DNA from: Ensifer sp. USDA 6670
GTDB taxonomy: Bacteria > Pseudomonadota > Alphaproteobacteria > Rhizobiales > Rhizobiaceae
Assembly (NCBI GenBank): GCA_000421085.1
Contig: ATWE01000009.1
Span: 62,001 to 126,000, forward strand
Reading direction: 5' to 3'
DNA length: 64,000 nucleotides
The translations under genes and the position numbers were made by a program. This document shows, piece after piece, positions 19,312 to 28,982 of this stretch. The notes beneath the pieces were generated by a model that was not told the origin of the DNA, searched no databases, and saw nothing but the letters and a program-made list of their open reading frames with translations. The stretch's first letter is position 1, and each line of letters starts with the position of its first letter.

Positions 19312-20480
19312 ATACCTTCGTTGAACGCTCCCTGTTTGTCGTTGGCATCCTTTGCCTGGCGTTTATCGCTCCTGCATTCGCACAAGACGGGCAAGTTCTA
19401 ACGGAACTGGAGAACCAGATTGCGTCTGCCGCGAAAGGATGGGAGACAACCATTACGGATGCCGCGAAATCCCTATTCTGGATTCTTGCCGCGATTGAGG
19501 TGGGAATTGCAGCGGTCTGGCTCGCGATCCACGCCGCGTCACTGGACAGCTGGTTCGCCGAGTTGGTCCGGCGGATCATGTTCATCGGCTTCTTCGCCTT
19601 CGTTTTGAACCAAGGCCCCACTTTCGCGCGCGCCGTAGTCGACAGCCTCTTTCAGATCGGGGCTGGCGGTGGCTCGGCTTCACCAGCTGCTATCTTTGAC
19701 GCGGGTATTGAAGTTGCCGGGAAATTGTCTGAGCACGTCCAGTTCGGCGTGTTTGAAGACAATTCTTTAGCCATCGCAGCGGTCTTCGCGATGGTGGTTG
19801 TTGTCATTTGCTTCTCGCTCGTGGCTGCTATTTTTGTCGCCGTGATGGTCGAGATGTATGTTGGACTTCTCGCCGGCATGATCATGCTGGGGCTCGGCGG
19901 ATCATCGTTCACCAAGGACTTTTCGATCCGCTATCTCGTCTACGGCTTTTCTGTCGGCATGAAGCTCATGGCGTTAGTCATGATTGCGAAAATCGGCTCG
20001 CAAGTTCTTATCGGCCTAGCCGAAACACCTGTAGCAACGGAACAACGGTACATCATAAGCCTCTCGATCGCCGGCATCTCCGTCGTGGTCTTCATCATCT
20101 CAATGTACGTGCCGAACATCATTCAAGGCGTTGTGCAGGGCGCTTCGGTCTCCGGCGGGATGGATGGCATTCGTCATGGCGGCCAGGCAGCATCCTTCGC
20201 CGCAGGCGCAGGGTTCCTCGCCGCAGGCGGGGCAGGGGCCGGTTTTGCGGCTGGTCAGGCCGCTCGGGCGGCGGGATCTTCATTCGCCGGAGCTGCCTTG
20301 CGTGGCATCGGCGCTGGAGTCGGATCGGCGGGCAAAGCCGCTGGATCCGCGGCAAAAGAAAAGGCGATCGGTTCACCCGGCGCCTATGCCGGATCGATCC
20401 TCGGGCTCGCCAACGCCAAGCTCAACGAGAGCCGAAGCAGCCACAGCGGGCACAAGCGACCTCCCGAACGCAAAGACTAA
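19305..20480 (+). CDS. trbL: TrbL, VirB6-type polytopic channel protein
   Basis: The 391-residue protein begins with a signal-like hydrophobic segment and has about five further membrane segments up to residue 280. A Gly/Ala-rich tail (about residues 285-370) follows and ends in a basic region. This is the VirB6/TrbL form, an inner-membrane channel component of type IV secretion. It is fully within the trb operon between trbK and trbF. Confidence 0.92.
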   Translation: MVNTFVERSLFVVGILCLAFIAPAFAQDGQVLTELENQIASAAKGWETTITDAAKSLFWILAAIEVGIAAVWLAIHAASLDSWFAELVRRIMFIGFFAFVLNQGPTFARAVVDSLFQIGAGGGSASPAAIFDAGIEVAGKLSEHVQFGVFEDNSLAIAAVFAMVVVVICFSLVAAIFVAVMVEMYVGLLAGMIMLGLGGSSFTKDFSIRYLVYGFSVGMKLMALVMIAKIGSQVLIGLAETPVATEQRYIISLSIAGISVVVFIISMYVPNIIQGVVQGASVSGGMDGIRHGGQAASFAAGAGFLAAGGAGAGFAAGQAARAAGSSFAGAALRGIGAGVGSAGKAAGSAAKEKAIGSPGAYAGSILGLANAKLNESRSSHSGHKRPPERKD

Positions 20481-20504
20481 CCGCAATTAGAAAGTGATGG
20501 ATCG

Positions 20505-21167
20505 ATGGCAGCGAACCGCGCCCCCGAAAACCCCTATCTTGCCGCACGCCAGGAATGGACGGAACGATACGGATCCTATGTCCGAGCCGCCGCGGCCTGG
20601 CGCATCGTCGGCATACTGGGCCTCACCATGGCCGTGATCGGCTTCGGCTATGCGATGTATCTAAGCACTCAGGTCAAGCTCGTGCCTTACATCGTCGAAG
20701 TCGACAAGCTTGGAACCGCCGTGACATCAGGTTTCCCTGAACAGATCGAATATGCCGATGTGCGCGTGGTGCGCGCAACGCTGGGCAATTTCGTCACGAG
20801 CTTTCGTTCGATCACGCCGGATGCGGTGGTGCAGAAACAATATATCGACCGCACCTACGCCCTTCTTCGCACCTCCGATCCATCGACCGAGAAGATCAAC
20901 GCCTGGTTCCGAGGCAATTCGCCGTTCGAAAAGGCGAAGTCTTCAACGGTCGCCATCGAGGTCAACAACATAGTGGCGCTCTCGAACCAGACCTATCAGA
21001 TCGACTGGACGGAATACGAGCGCGATCGCAAGGGCAAGGAAACCGGTACGCGTCGGTTCCGCGGCATCGTGACGGTAGCACTCACCGCGCCGCAGGACGA
21101 GGCCACGATCCGCCTCAATCCGATCGGTCTTTATGTCCGGGATTTCGACTGGACCGCACAGCTTTAA
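20505..21167 (+). CDS. trbF: TrbF, VirB8-type scaffold protein
   Basis: This 220-residue protein has a short cytoplasmic N-terminus, one membrane segment (about residues 35-55) and a periplasmic domain, as in VirB8. It includes the conserved [12 protein letters not shown] stretch and the [11 protein letters not shown] region. It serves as an assembly scaffold linking inner-membrane parts to the core complex. It overlaps nothing and is followed by trbG after 16 bases. Confidence 0.92.
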   Translation: MAANRAPENPYLAARQEWTERYGSYVRAAAAWRIVGILGLTMAVIGFGYAMYLSTQVKLVPYIVEVDKLGTAVTSGFPEQIEYADVRVVRATLGNFVTSFRSITPDAVVQKQYIDRTYALLRTSDPSTEKINAWFRGNSPFEKAKSSTVAIEVNNIVALSNQTYQIDWTEYERDRKGKETGTRRFRGIVTVALTAPQDEATIRLNPIGLYVRDFDWTAQL

Positions 21168-21183
21168 GGGCAGGGGAATTCAC

Positions 21184-21996
21184 ATGCACAGAACAGGATT
21201 GATCGCGGCCGCCGGCTGCATGGCAGGACTCGCCTTGGTGGTCGGCGCGCAGGCGCAAAGCATGACGACAAACGAAGTAAAGGGCATGAATATTTCGAGG
21301 AAGTGGCGAGGCACGCCGGGACTGGTCACCACGGGATCGAACGGCAAAGTTATCTTCCTGTTCGGCGAGACCCAGCCATCTGTCGTCTGCTCACCACTTC
21401 AGGTTTGCGACATAGAGCTGCAGGGCGGTGAGATCGTTCGCGACGTCCTCGTCGGCGACACCGTACGCTGGAAAGTGGAGCCAGCGACCTCGGGTGCAAC
21501 GGGTGGGCAGATCATTCACCTGATCGTCAAACCCTCCGAGCCAGGGCTGGTGACGTCGATGGTGGTCACCACATCACGGCGCACATACCATATCCAGCTC
21601 AAGTCTCATCCCAGCCAGTATATGGCGCGCGTCGGCTTCGAATACCCCGAGGACGTGTCGGCCAAGCTCGCCGACATCAACGCGCGGCTCGAAACGGCGG
21701 GTATTCCCGGGACGGCGCCGGACAAACTGAACTTTTCCTATTCGATCAGCGGCGGCGCTTCGTGGAAGCCAAAACGGGTCTATTCGGATGGAGTGAAGAC
21801 CTACATCCAATTCCCGAAGTCGATCTCCGGCCAGGACGCGCCGGTGCTGTTTGTTGTCTCGGGTGGCCAGAATCGCATCGTCAATTACCGCATGAAGAAC
21901 GACATGATGACCGTCGACTATGCGATCGACAAGGCGATCCTTGTGTCCGGCGTCGGCTGGCGCCAGCAGAAGATCACCATCCGGCGGGGAGACTGA
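21184..21996 (+). CDS. trbG: TrbG, VirB9-type core-complex protein
   Basis: The 270-residue protein starts with a cleavable signal (about residues 1-24, ending VGAQAQS). The periplasmic VirB9-like domain includes [17 protein letters not shown] and the C-terminal [10 protein letters not shown] element. It forms the outer layer of the secretion channel with TrbI and the lipoprotein TrbH. The ATG at 21184, after GGCAGGGGAA, fits the signal peptide; a longer in-frame start upstream would lie inside trbF. Confidence 0.92.
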   Translation: MHRTGLIAAAGCMAGLALVVGAQAQSMTTNEVKGMNISRKWRGTPGLVTTGSNGKVIFLFGETQPSVVCSPLQVCDIELQGGEIVRDVLVGDTVRWKVEPATSGATGGQIIHLIVKPSEPGLVTSMVVTTSRRTYHIQLKSHPSQYMARVGFEYPEDVSAKLADINARLETAGIPGTAPDKLNFSYSISGGASWKPKRVYSDGVKTYIQFPKSISGQDAPVLFVVSGGQNRIVNYRMKNDMMTVDYAIDKAILVSGVGWRQQKITIRRGD

Positions 21997-21999
21997 ACG

Positions 22000-22437
22000 A
22001 TGCGGAAGCTTCTTCAAGTCATTCTCGCCAGTGCCTTTCTTTCAGGTTGCCAGACAGCTGACGGCGGATTGGGCACCAGCTCCGCCCCTGTCCCCGTCAC
22101 CGGACCTGCCGCAAGCGCCATTGCCGGAGATATTGCAAGTCGCCTTGCCGAACAGATTGGTCCCGCTGGCACAACAACAATCAAGATGGAGAAGGACACT
22201 TCGGAGTTCTCGACCGCGCTAGAGGCGGCTTTGAAGGGATGGGGCTATACGATCATCACCGATGGCAAAGTCGGAAAAGACGTCAAGCCAATCGAACTCG
22301 CCTACTCGATCGATGGCGTCGACGGTCAGGTGCTCGCACGCCTTTCGACGCCGTCGGTCGCGCTCGGCCGCGCCTATGCGGCAACGACTGCCGGCGCCAC
22401 ACCAGCAAGCCCGCTTTCGATCATGCAACGGAACTGA
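22000..22437 (+). CDS. trbH: TrbH, outer-membrane lipoprotein
   Basis: The 145-residue protein begins with a lipoprotein signal: a hydrophobic run ending in LSGC, with Cys at residue 17. TrbH is the VirB7-like lipoprotein that anchors the core complex in the outer membrane. It starts three bases after trbG and ends 12 bases before trbI. There is little further sequence motif to judge by; position and lipobox carry the call. Confidence 0.88.
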   Translation: MRKLLQVILASAFLSGCQTADGGLGTSSAPVPVTGPAASAIAGDIASRLAEQIGPAGTTTIKMEKDTSEFSTALEAALKGWGYTIITDGKVGKDVKPIELAYSIDGVDGQVLARLSTPSVALGRAYAATTAGATPASPLSIMQRN

Positions 22438-22449
22438 CGGGGGAACGTG

Positions 22450-23748
22450 ATGGTCCAGTCGCTGCAGCTCGGCACTTCAAGCCAGGCCGACGATCAGAAG
22501 GGCATGCGTCGCCTCAATCGCCTCCCGATCATCGTCGCCATCATCGTCATCATTCTCTTCGTCGGCATCGTCGTGATTGGCCTGTCTGTGCGCGGGCTCT
22601 CCCTCAAGCGTGGCGACGACATCGAAAGCGCCTCCAACACCCCAGCGACAAGTTTCGGCGACCAGCTCAAACGGGGAATAACCGACGGCATTATCGGTGA
22701 TCCAGAAAAGCAGGAGGTGTTTCAACCGACGCCTGTCACCGAGCAGAAGGTCGAAAAACACGAGCCGGTCGTCGATCGCCGGCCGACGGATCGGCAAGAC
22801 CGGCGGTCCAGCCTCGAGTCCGAAAAGGAGTGGAAGGCGCGGCTCAAGCGCGAGCAGGACGAGCAGTATATCCGCGAGGTTCAACGCCAGCGAATGGCTC
22901 GCCTCCAGGCACGCGCGACGGCGCTCGATTCACCGTTGAAAGTTGACGTCTCCGCTTTCGAGAAGACGGCGAACGCCAAGGACACCATCCGACAGAACTC
23001 GACGATGACAGCGAACAACGCTTCAGATCCTTACGCAGCCGCCATGAAATTCGGGCTCATGGGGCAGAACGTCGATCCGAACGCCCAGACGTTGAAGGAG
23101 AACTTCTTCAACCAGGACATCAAGGATCTCGGCTACTTGCCGAACCGAGTTGTGCCGCAGATGTCGCCCTACGAACTGAAGCGCGGCTCGGTCATCCCCG
23201 CCACGTTGATCACCGGCCTCAATTCCGGTCTGCCGGGACGCATAACCGCTCAGGTCAGCCAAAACGTCTACGATAACGCGACTGGCTATCGCCTCCTAAT
23301 CCCACAAGGCGCCAAGCTGTTCGGCCGATATGATTCGAAGGTATCGTTCGGCCAAGAGCGCGTACTGGTCGTCTGGACCGACCTTATCTTCCCCAATGGC
23401 TCGACGCTGCAGATCGGCAGCATGGCGGGCACAGACGCCGAAGGCTATGGCGGCTTCAAGGACAAGGTCGACCGGCATCTCTGGGGGACGTTCGGGTCGG
23501 CCGCGCTGATCGCGCTGATTGGAACCGGGATCGACATGTCGCTGCCTGAAAGCTCAACTCTTGCGACACAGGATACAGCGTCAGACGCCGCAAGGCGGAA
23601 CTTCGCGGAAAGTTTCGGTCGGGTAGCAGAACAGACGATCTCGAAGACCCTGAATGTACAGCCGACGATCCGCATCCGACCTGGCTACAAGTTCAATGTC
23701 CTCGTCGACCAGGACATTGTCTTTCCATCCGCATATCCGGGGAAGTAG
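22450..23748 (+). CDS. trbI: TrbI, VirB10-type core-complex protein
   Basis: This protein of about 432 residues has a cytoplasmic N-terminus, one membrane segment (residues 27-49, IIVAIIVIILFVGIVVIG) and a charged linker. The VirB10 beta-barrel domain follows, with conserved GSVIPATLITGLNS and YRLLIPQGAKLFG motifs. It spans the envelope and relays ATP energy to the outer-membrane pore. It closes the trb operon. ATG at 22450 is preferred to the GTG three bases earlier. Confidence 0.93.
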   Translation: MVQSLQLGTSSQADDQKGMRRLNRLPIIVAIIVIILFVGIVVIGLSVRGLSLKRGDDIESASNTPATSFGDQLKRGITDGIIGDPEKQEVFQPTPVTEQKVEKHEPVVDRRPTDRQDRRSSLESEKEWKARLKREQDEQYIREVQRQRMARLQARATALDSPLKVDVSAFEKTANAKDTIRQNSTMTANNASDPYAAAMKFGLMGQNVDPNAQTLKENFFNQDIKDLGYLPNRVVPQMSPYELKRGSVIPATLITGLNSGLPGRITAQVSQNVYDNATGYRLLIPQGAKLFGRYDSKVSFGQERVLVVWTDLIFPNGSTLQIGSMAGTDAEGYGGFKDKVDRHLWGTFGSAALIALIGTGIDMSLPESSTLATQDTASDAARRNFAESFGRVAEQTISKTLNVQPTIRIRPGYKFNVLVDQDIVFPSAYPGK

Positions 23749-23749
23749 C

Positions 23750-23774
23750 CGCGCAGGTACCAGAGACCTGCGCG
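23750..23774 (+). terminator. Strong hairpin after trbI
   Basis: CGCGCAGGT and ACCTGCGCG form a perfect 9-bp stem around a 7-base loop two bases after the trbI stop. No T-run follows, so it may act as a terminator helped by Rho or as a 3' end stabiliser. Confidence 0.5.
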
Positions 23775-23967
23775 TACCGCGCGGGTTGAAGCAGGTGTGG
23801 CGGTACAATCACGGGGGTGCAAATTCTTTCATCGAGTAGTCATATCCAAGGTTGATGCAGCTTGAAGGAGGTGCCTCCGCGTGTAGTGCTAACACAGGCA
23901 CGGTTCAAGGGACTGCTTCGCGTAAGGCGGGCACCAGAGTTTCCGTCAAAAGCAATTGTATGCGTAA

Positions 23968-24777
<810 letters not shown>

Positions 24778-24778
24778 A

Positions 24779-25099
24779 CTATTTGTCCCCCTCCAAAGGC
24801 ACGTCTGGTACGTGGCCAAGTGCGTTCAGGATTTCCGCGACCTCCTCCTGCTGGGCTTCGGATTTCTTCTGGCGTGCGATATATTCGTCCTGGAGGGTCT
24901 GGAGCACCGAACCCGAGATCGACGGATCGTCGCTCGCGCGCAGCCACTCCTCATAAACAGCCTGATCGGACTCGATCAGCTGGCGATGCTCGCGGATCGC
25001 GGAAACAGCCAACGCCTCTAACTCCGATTTTTGCATCGACCTGTAGCGACATCCTCCACCGGTGTTTTCGTCTGCCTCGGACGAGCCGGCGTTGTTCAT
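24779..25099 (-). CDS. traM: TraM, TraR anti-activator
   Basis: This small helical protein of 106 residues has the TraM core LEALAVSAIREHRQLIESDQAVYEEW and ends like the family with EILNALGHVPDVPL. TraM binds TraR and blocks DNA binding until the signal is high, setting the quorum threshold. The ATG at 25099 follows GAGGAG; the earlier ATG at 25120 is less well placed. Tail-to-tail arrangement with traR is the usual one. Confidence 0.88.
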   Translation of the reverse strand: MNNAGSSEADENTGGGCRYRSMQKSELEALAVSAIREHRQLIESDQAVYEEWLRASDDPSISGSVLQTLQDEYIARQKKSEAQQEEVAEILNALGHVPDVPLEGDK

Positions 25100-25342
25100 T
25101 ACTGTCTCCTCTGTCTTCATATTGCCGCCGCCAAGAACCGAGCCTTAGTTCGCATCGTGCACGCTTTCAATTGGATACCGAATTTCGGTGGGTTGGGAGG
25201 TGAGTTGAAATCGCGGAGCGGTTCACCACCCGCACGGAAAAAAGCCGTCGCCGTCGCCGCACCGCTTTGATTCTACGTGCAGAACAGATTTGTAGAGAAT
25301 ACTCCGTGGTGAAATACTCTGCAAGCCGTTGCTCTCTCGATC
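25100..25342. other. Intergenic gap traM-xre
   Basis: About 240 bases separate the divergent traM and Xre-type genes. No coding sequence is convincing. It should carry the promoters of both genes; none could be defined with confidence. Confidence 0.35.
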
Positions 25343-25564
25343 ATGGAGATTCGAGAGGTATTTGCGCGAAATCTAAAAGCTGCGCGTCGGGCGAAAGGCC
25401 TGTCACAAGAAGAACTTGCGCACCGAGCAGGTATCGACCGTACCTACATCAGTTCTCTGGAACGCAGCGTATACAATGCGAGCATTGACGTGGTGGATCG
25501 CTTGGCGACAGTGCTAGAAATCGAAGCGTCTGATTTGCTCAAACGGTGGCCGGAGAAGAAATGA
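25343..25564 (+). CDS. Xre-family helix-turn-helix regulator
   Basis: The 73-residue protein is one Xre/Cro-type DNA-binding domain: FARNLKAARRAKGLSQEELAHRAGIDRTYISSLERSVYNASIDVVDRLATVL. Such single-domain proteins commonly repress neighbouring accessory genes on rhizobial plasmids; the target here is unknown. The ribosome binding site is weak. It lies upstream of a decayed toxin-antitoxin pair and downstream of divergent traM. Confidence 0.85.
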   Translation: MEIREVFARNLKAARRAKGLSQEELAHRAGIDRTYISSLERSVYNASIDVVDRLATVLEIEASDLLKRWPEKK

Positions 25565-25640
25565 ACCGCCATGCTGGGTTGACGATAAACGGGGTTGAAT
25601 TGCGGTCGGCCTTTTACGATAGACGTCGCCTGCATTATGT

Positions 25641-25658
25641 ATTCTCCATAAGGAGAAT
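25641..25658. promoter_or_regulatory. Operator-like palindrome before the DUF433 gene
   Basis: ATTCTCCATAAGGAGAAT is a perfect palindrome with 7-bp arms that spans the ribosome binding site (AGGAGAAT) of the DUF433 gene at 25663. Antitoxin autoregulation through such sites is common; here inferred. Confidence 0.5.
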
Positions 25659-25662
25659 GATT

Positions 25663-26300
25663 ATGGTCACCGCAGCACGCGCTTATACCCCCGCCGAAGC
25701 CGCAGCTCTCAGCGAGATTGCTGTAAAGTCGGTGCACAACGCAATCGATCAGCGGATCATCGAGGCACATTTCGGCCGCGAGGGCCGAGAACTTTCCGAC
25801 GAGGATCTGCTGCGCCTTAAGCTCTGGTACGGCGTAGGTTCGATCCTGTCTGCCGAGCGTCGCAAGCGCCTGTTCGATACCATTGACCAGAATCCCGATG
25901 CGGAAACGGTGAGAGCAGACGAGTACCTGATTGTCGACGTGGCGCGGGCGAGGGAGCAGCTGGCCGCGCGCGCAGAGGCGCTTCGAGAAGCCGAACAAAA
26001 GATTCAGGCTGTGAAGGGCGTCGCAGGCGGCGAGCCGGTCTTCACCGGAACTCGAGTTCCCGTGCGAATGATCGCTGCAAACTGCAAGGCGCCAGCACCG
26101 CGGAAATCGTCGAGGGCTATCCTTTTATCACAGCGCGCATGGTGGAACTCGCCGAAATCTGGACTGCAGCTCACCCCGCTCGAGGGCGGCCGAAAGAGCT
26201 GTCGGAACAGGGCCTGAAGGTGAAGTCGGTGAAGCGTTTGCAGCTCACCACGGCCAGTTCCCGGAAACCCTCGGCACGGCTTCGTGACGTTCCTTATTGA
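25663..26300 (+). pseudogene. DUF433-type antitoxin, frameshifted
   Basis: The frame from MVTAARAYTPAEAAALSEIAV runs well through residues 1-135, up to GGEPVFTGTRVPVRMIAA, the DUF433 signature. It then loses register. The rest of the family sequence (LQGASTAEIVEGYPFITARMVELAEIW) continues in another frame to a stop at 26300. One small indel near 26085 explains this. DUF433 proteins are antitoxins for DUF5615 PIN-like nucleases, and the remnant of such a toxin follows. The N-terminal DNA-binding part may still be made. Confidence 0.78.
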
Positions 26301-26565
26301 CGAGTGCCTTCACACATCGCTCCACGATTGCTTTCACATCAATTGATTGGGCCTGAGCGGCGAAGCCGATTGGGATCTGATGCCCAGGATCGTCGCGGAG
26401 GACTTTACCTTCGGGACGAATAACGCGCGCGACTTCAGAAAACTCTACGCAAAAGAGGGGTTGCACGCCGGCCTAGTCATCATCGTTCCCCAGGTTCTAC
26501 CCGCACGGCAAAGGGAACTGTTCTCGGCTGTTCTGCAAGAACACGCCATGCCCAAAGCATCATGA
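26284..26565 (+). pseudogene. DUF5615 PIN-like toxin, decayed
   Basis: The start TFLIDECLHTSL matches the FLIDE...L opening of PIN-like DUF5615 toxins. A gap and an in-frame TGA follow near 26350. The rest reads GLSGEADWDLMPRIVAEDFTFGTNNARDF then HAGLVIIVP, also typical. The internal deletion and stop remove activity. It overlaps the antitoxin remnant, as in working pairs. Confidence 0.72.
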
Positions 26566-26634
26566 ATGAAGTGGTGAGATCGCATCGAAGACGGTGAAGC
26601 CATCCTGACACGCTTTGCACTGCCGGAATGAGGG

Positions 26635-27246
26635 TCAATTCCCGCCGATGCGGGACAGATCGATCCGTATCCCGGCGCGTTCGACATCTTGCGCCGCCTC
26701 TGGCGGCTCCTCTGCTGGTCTCGCTGCGGCATCCTCGTCCTCGGCAGAGACCTCTTCTCTGCCTTGCTGCGGCACTTCAACCGGTATACCCGGATCCTCC
26801 ACCTGAAACACACTCACGCCCTCGAACTCGCCGGTCTTCCATGCGTAGATCGCATCCTCGAGGATCTGCGGGAAAACGTCTTTGCTCGTCGGGTCGCCAT
26901 ACCATTTCGCAACGATCCTCAGGATCTTGGCGAACATCGCCGTGCCTTTGCGGAGGTTTTGACAGGCATCGACAAGGTCCGGCTTCAGATCGGCCGGTTC
27001 CTTGACGCCAACGCCAGCGGGAAACTGGGTCAGGCCAACGCGGACGACCGCCTGACCAGCATATTGCCGCACGATCGCCATCGCCTCTTCGGCCGAAGTC
27101 GCTTTCGGCACGAGGATTAATCTGTCGCCCGATTTGACGGTGACGGCGAGGGGATCGGCTGAACCCGCAGTCATCACGAACTGCTCGACGATAGCGGGCT
27201 TGAGAGAAGGGTCGGCGCATTCTTTTATCAGGGCGGCGTCGAGCAT
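26635..27246 (-). CDS. traH: TraH, conjugal transfer protein
   Basis: The 203-residue protein begins MLDAALIKECADPSLKPAIVEQF, as in TraH of Ti plasmids, followed by a DPLAVTVKSGDRLILVPK stretch and an acidic, Pro/Glu-rich tail. Its precise role in transfer is not known. The ATG at 27246 follows AAGGAG; an upstream in-frame ATG would overlap traB. It is the last gene of traAFBH and sits 16 bases after traB. Confidence 0.8.
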   Translation of the reverse strand: MLDAALIKECADPSLKPAIVEQFVMTAGSADPLAVTVKSGDRLILVPKATSAEEAMAIVRQYAGQAVVRVGLTQFPAGVGVKEPADLKPDLVDACQNLRKGTAMFAKILRIVAKWYGDPTSKDVFPQILEDAIYAWKTGEFEGVSVFQVEDPGIPVEVPQQGREEVSAEDEDAAARPAEEPPEAAQDVERAGIRIDLSRIGGN

Positions 27247-27262
27247 GGTGTCTCCTTGGCGC

Positions 27263-28426
27263 TCAGGTGTTGACGGCGGTAACAAGCGGTTTGGCAAAGA
27301 GCTTCGCCCATGCCGTCGTGGCGGCTCGTTGGATGGAGACGATCGATGTCCCCTCGGTCCACCAGCCGTTTCCGACGGCGACGAAAAAGTCGGGACCGTG
27401 AAGCATGGACTGAAGGATCGGCCAAACGATCAGTTGTTCGTAACAGATCAGCGGGCCTGCCCGGCGGGCGCCGATAGAGACGACCGGGTTTGCGAAGAAA
27501 TCCGCCCTGGCGCCGCCGCTCTCACCCAACCAGGATCGCCAGGGCTGCCACATGGAGCCAGGGACCGGCATGCGTTCGCGATAGAGGATGCCGCCACCCT
27601 TCCTGTCGATCGCGACGAGGACATTGTCATAGCCGTCGGCATCCACAGCCGCGGCGCCCGCAATTACTGTGGTATCGCTACCGCTGAAGGCATCGGTCCA
27701 TAGTCGCTCGACGGTCGGTGTCCAGAAGCCGAGCGCACTTTCCGGCAGCACCACAAAATGGGCGCCATCGCCGGCGGCGGTGCGCACCATTGCGATCAGG
27801 TCACGTTGACGTTGGAGACTGGCCTCGCGGCCAAGCGAAACGCCCAGTTCAAGATCGACCCCTTGCCAGCTTTCCGGTAGTTCCGGGTCGGTCCAGAACG
27901 CGGCGGACCAGAGCCAAATGCCTGTCAAGGCAATGGCGACAGCTGGCCAAATGCGGGTTACGAGGCCCGCAAGGCCGGCTGTCATAAGCCCAAGTCCCCA
28001 CCATCTCCATCCGGGAAACAGAACACCCGCGGCCGTTACAGGATGCGCCCAGCCCGTGATGCCGAACGGCGGGATAGCCATGATGATCGCCGCGAGAAGA
28101 TAGCGAGATGGAAGCAGGCCAGCGCTCTTCGTCCAGAGGACCGTATGCACCGTGATGAAGCTCAAGGATGCGCACAGCCAGAGCAACAAACCCGGCCAGA
28201 GATCCGAGGAATAGAAGGCCGCGACGCCCTGCGGCAAGCCGCGTGATGCTGCCAGGAAATACCCAGCAGAGATCGATGCCGCGACCGATCTCGTTTGCGC
28301 CATCGACCAAAGAATTGGAAACCCCAGTGCCACGGGCAAGAGCAACACATGGCCACTCCACCCCACCACTCCGATGATTATCGACGTTAAGGTTAGCAAC
28401 GTCGGCCGAAGGTAATCAGGGCGCAT
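27263..28426 (-). CDS. traB: TraB, membrane protein with nitrilase-like domain
   Basis: This 387-residue protein has about six N-terminal membrane segments (residues 10-185). A carbon-nitrogen hydrolase domain follows: the Glu in [11 protein letters not shown], the later [11 protein letters not shown], and the Cys in [11 protein letters not shown]. It resembles apolipoprotein N-acyltransferase in layout. TraB aids Ti-plasmid transfer; its reaction is unproven. The ATG at 28426 overlaps traF by 11 bases. Confidence 0.85.
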   Translation of the reverse strand: MRPDYLRPTLLTLTSIIIGVVGWSGHVLLLPVALGFPILWSMAQTRSVAASISAGYFLAASRGLPQGVAAFYSSDLWPGLLLWLCASLSFITVHTVLWTKSAGLLPSRYLLAAIIMAIPPFGITGWAHPVTAAGVLFPGWRWWGLGLMTAGLAGLVTRIWPAVAIALTGIWLWSAAFWTDPELPESWQGVDLELGVSLGREASLQRQRDLIAMVRTAAGDGAHFVVLPESALGFWTPTVERLWTDAFSGSDTTVIAGAAAVDADGYDNVLVAIDRKGGGILYRERMPVPGSMWQPWRSWLGESGGARADFFANPVVSIGARRAGPLICYEQLIVWPILQSMLHGPDFFVAVGNGWWTEGTSIVSIQRAATTAWAKLFAKPLVTAVNT

Positions 28427-28982
28427 AGGTGAGCACCTCCTGCGCCAGCCCGAGAATGCCCGAAGCGGGCAGGGGACCGAAGTATCGGGAGTCGTAGGAG
28501 CCGGGAAACGAGGAATGCAGGAAGACATATCCTGGCGGAACAGTTCCACTCGGAAACGGCGCCAACCGCCGACCTTTTCCATCTCGTGGTGCGAGACTGG
28601 ATGAGGAAACCTTTCTCCCCTCCACCCTCACGCCGGCGCCGATTTCGACATGCTGTCCTGCGACGGCGATCACCGTCTTGATGAGAGGCGCAACACCCGC
28701 CGGGCAAAGACCGAAGCGGAGATAACCACGCGCTTTCGCCTCCCGCATTTCCGCTGTTTCCCGTGGGCAGATGAACACGAGGTCGCCGACAGCCACGGGT
28801 CGATGGAGCGGAGCAATGTGCCATATACCGAGCGGCTCGCTCGGGGTCAGATTGAAGCGGTAACCGCCGGCGAGGGCAGCGACGATCCCAACCGTGGCGG
28901 CCGTGGCAGCTATCGTAATGAACCACATCGCTCGCCGTTGTTGCGCGGTAATCGCCCCGCATATTCCAGCCCTAACCATCAT
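28416..28982 (-). CDS. traF: TraF, signal-peptidase-like pilin maturase
   Basis: The 188-residue protein has one N-terminal membrane segment (about residues 20-40) and an S26-type peptidase fold: the catalytic Ser lies in [10 protein letters not shown] and the Lys in [10 protein letters not shown]. The RP4 TraF homologue cleaves and cyclises the TrbC pilin, so this is the probable partner of the trbC product at 15197. ATG overlaps the traA stop by four bases, and the 3' end overlaps traB by 11. Confidence 0.9.
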   Translation of the reverse strand: MMVRAGICGAITAQQRRAMWFITIAATAATVGIVAALAGGYRFNLTPSEPLGIWHIAPLHRPVAVGDLVFICPRETAEMREAKARGYLRFGLCPAGVAPLIKTVIAVAGQHVEIGAGVRVEGRKVSSSSLAPRDGKGRRLAPFPSGTVPPGYVFLHSSFPGSYDSRYFGPLPASGILGLAQEVLTYAP

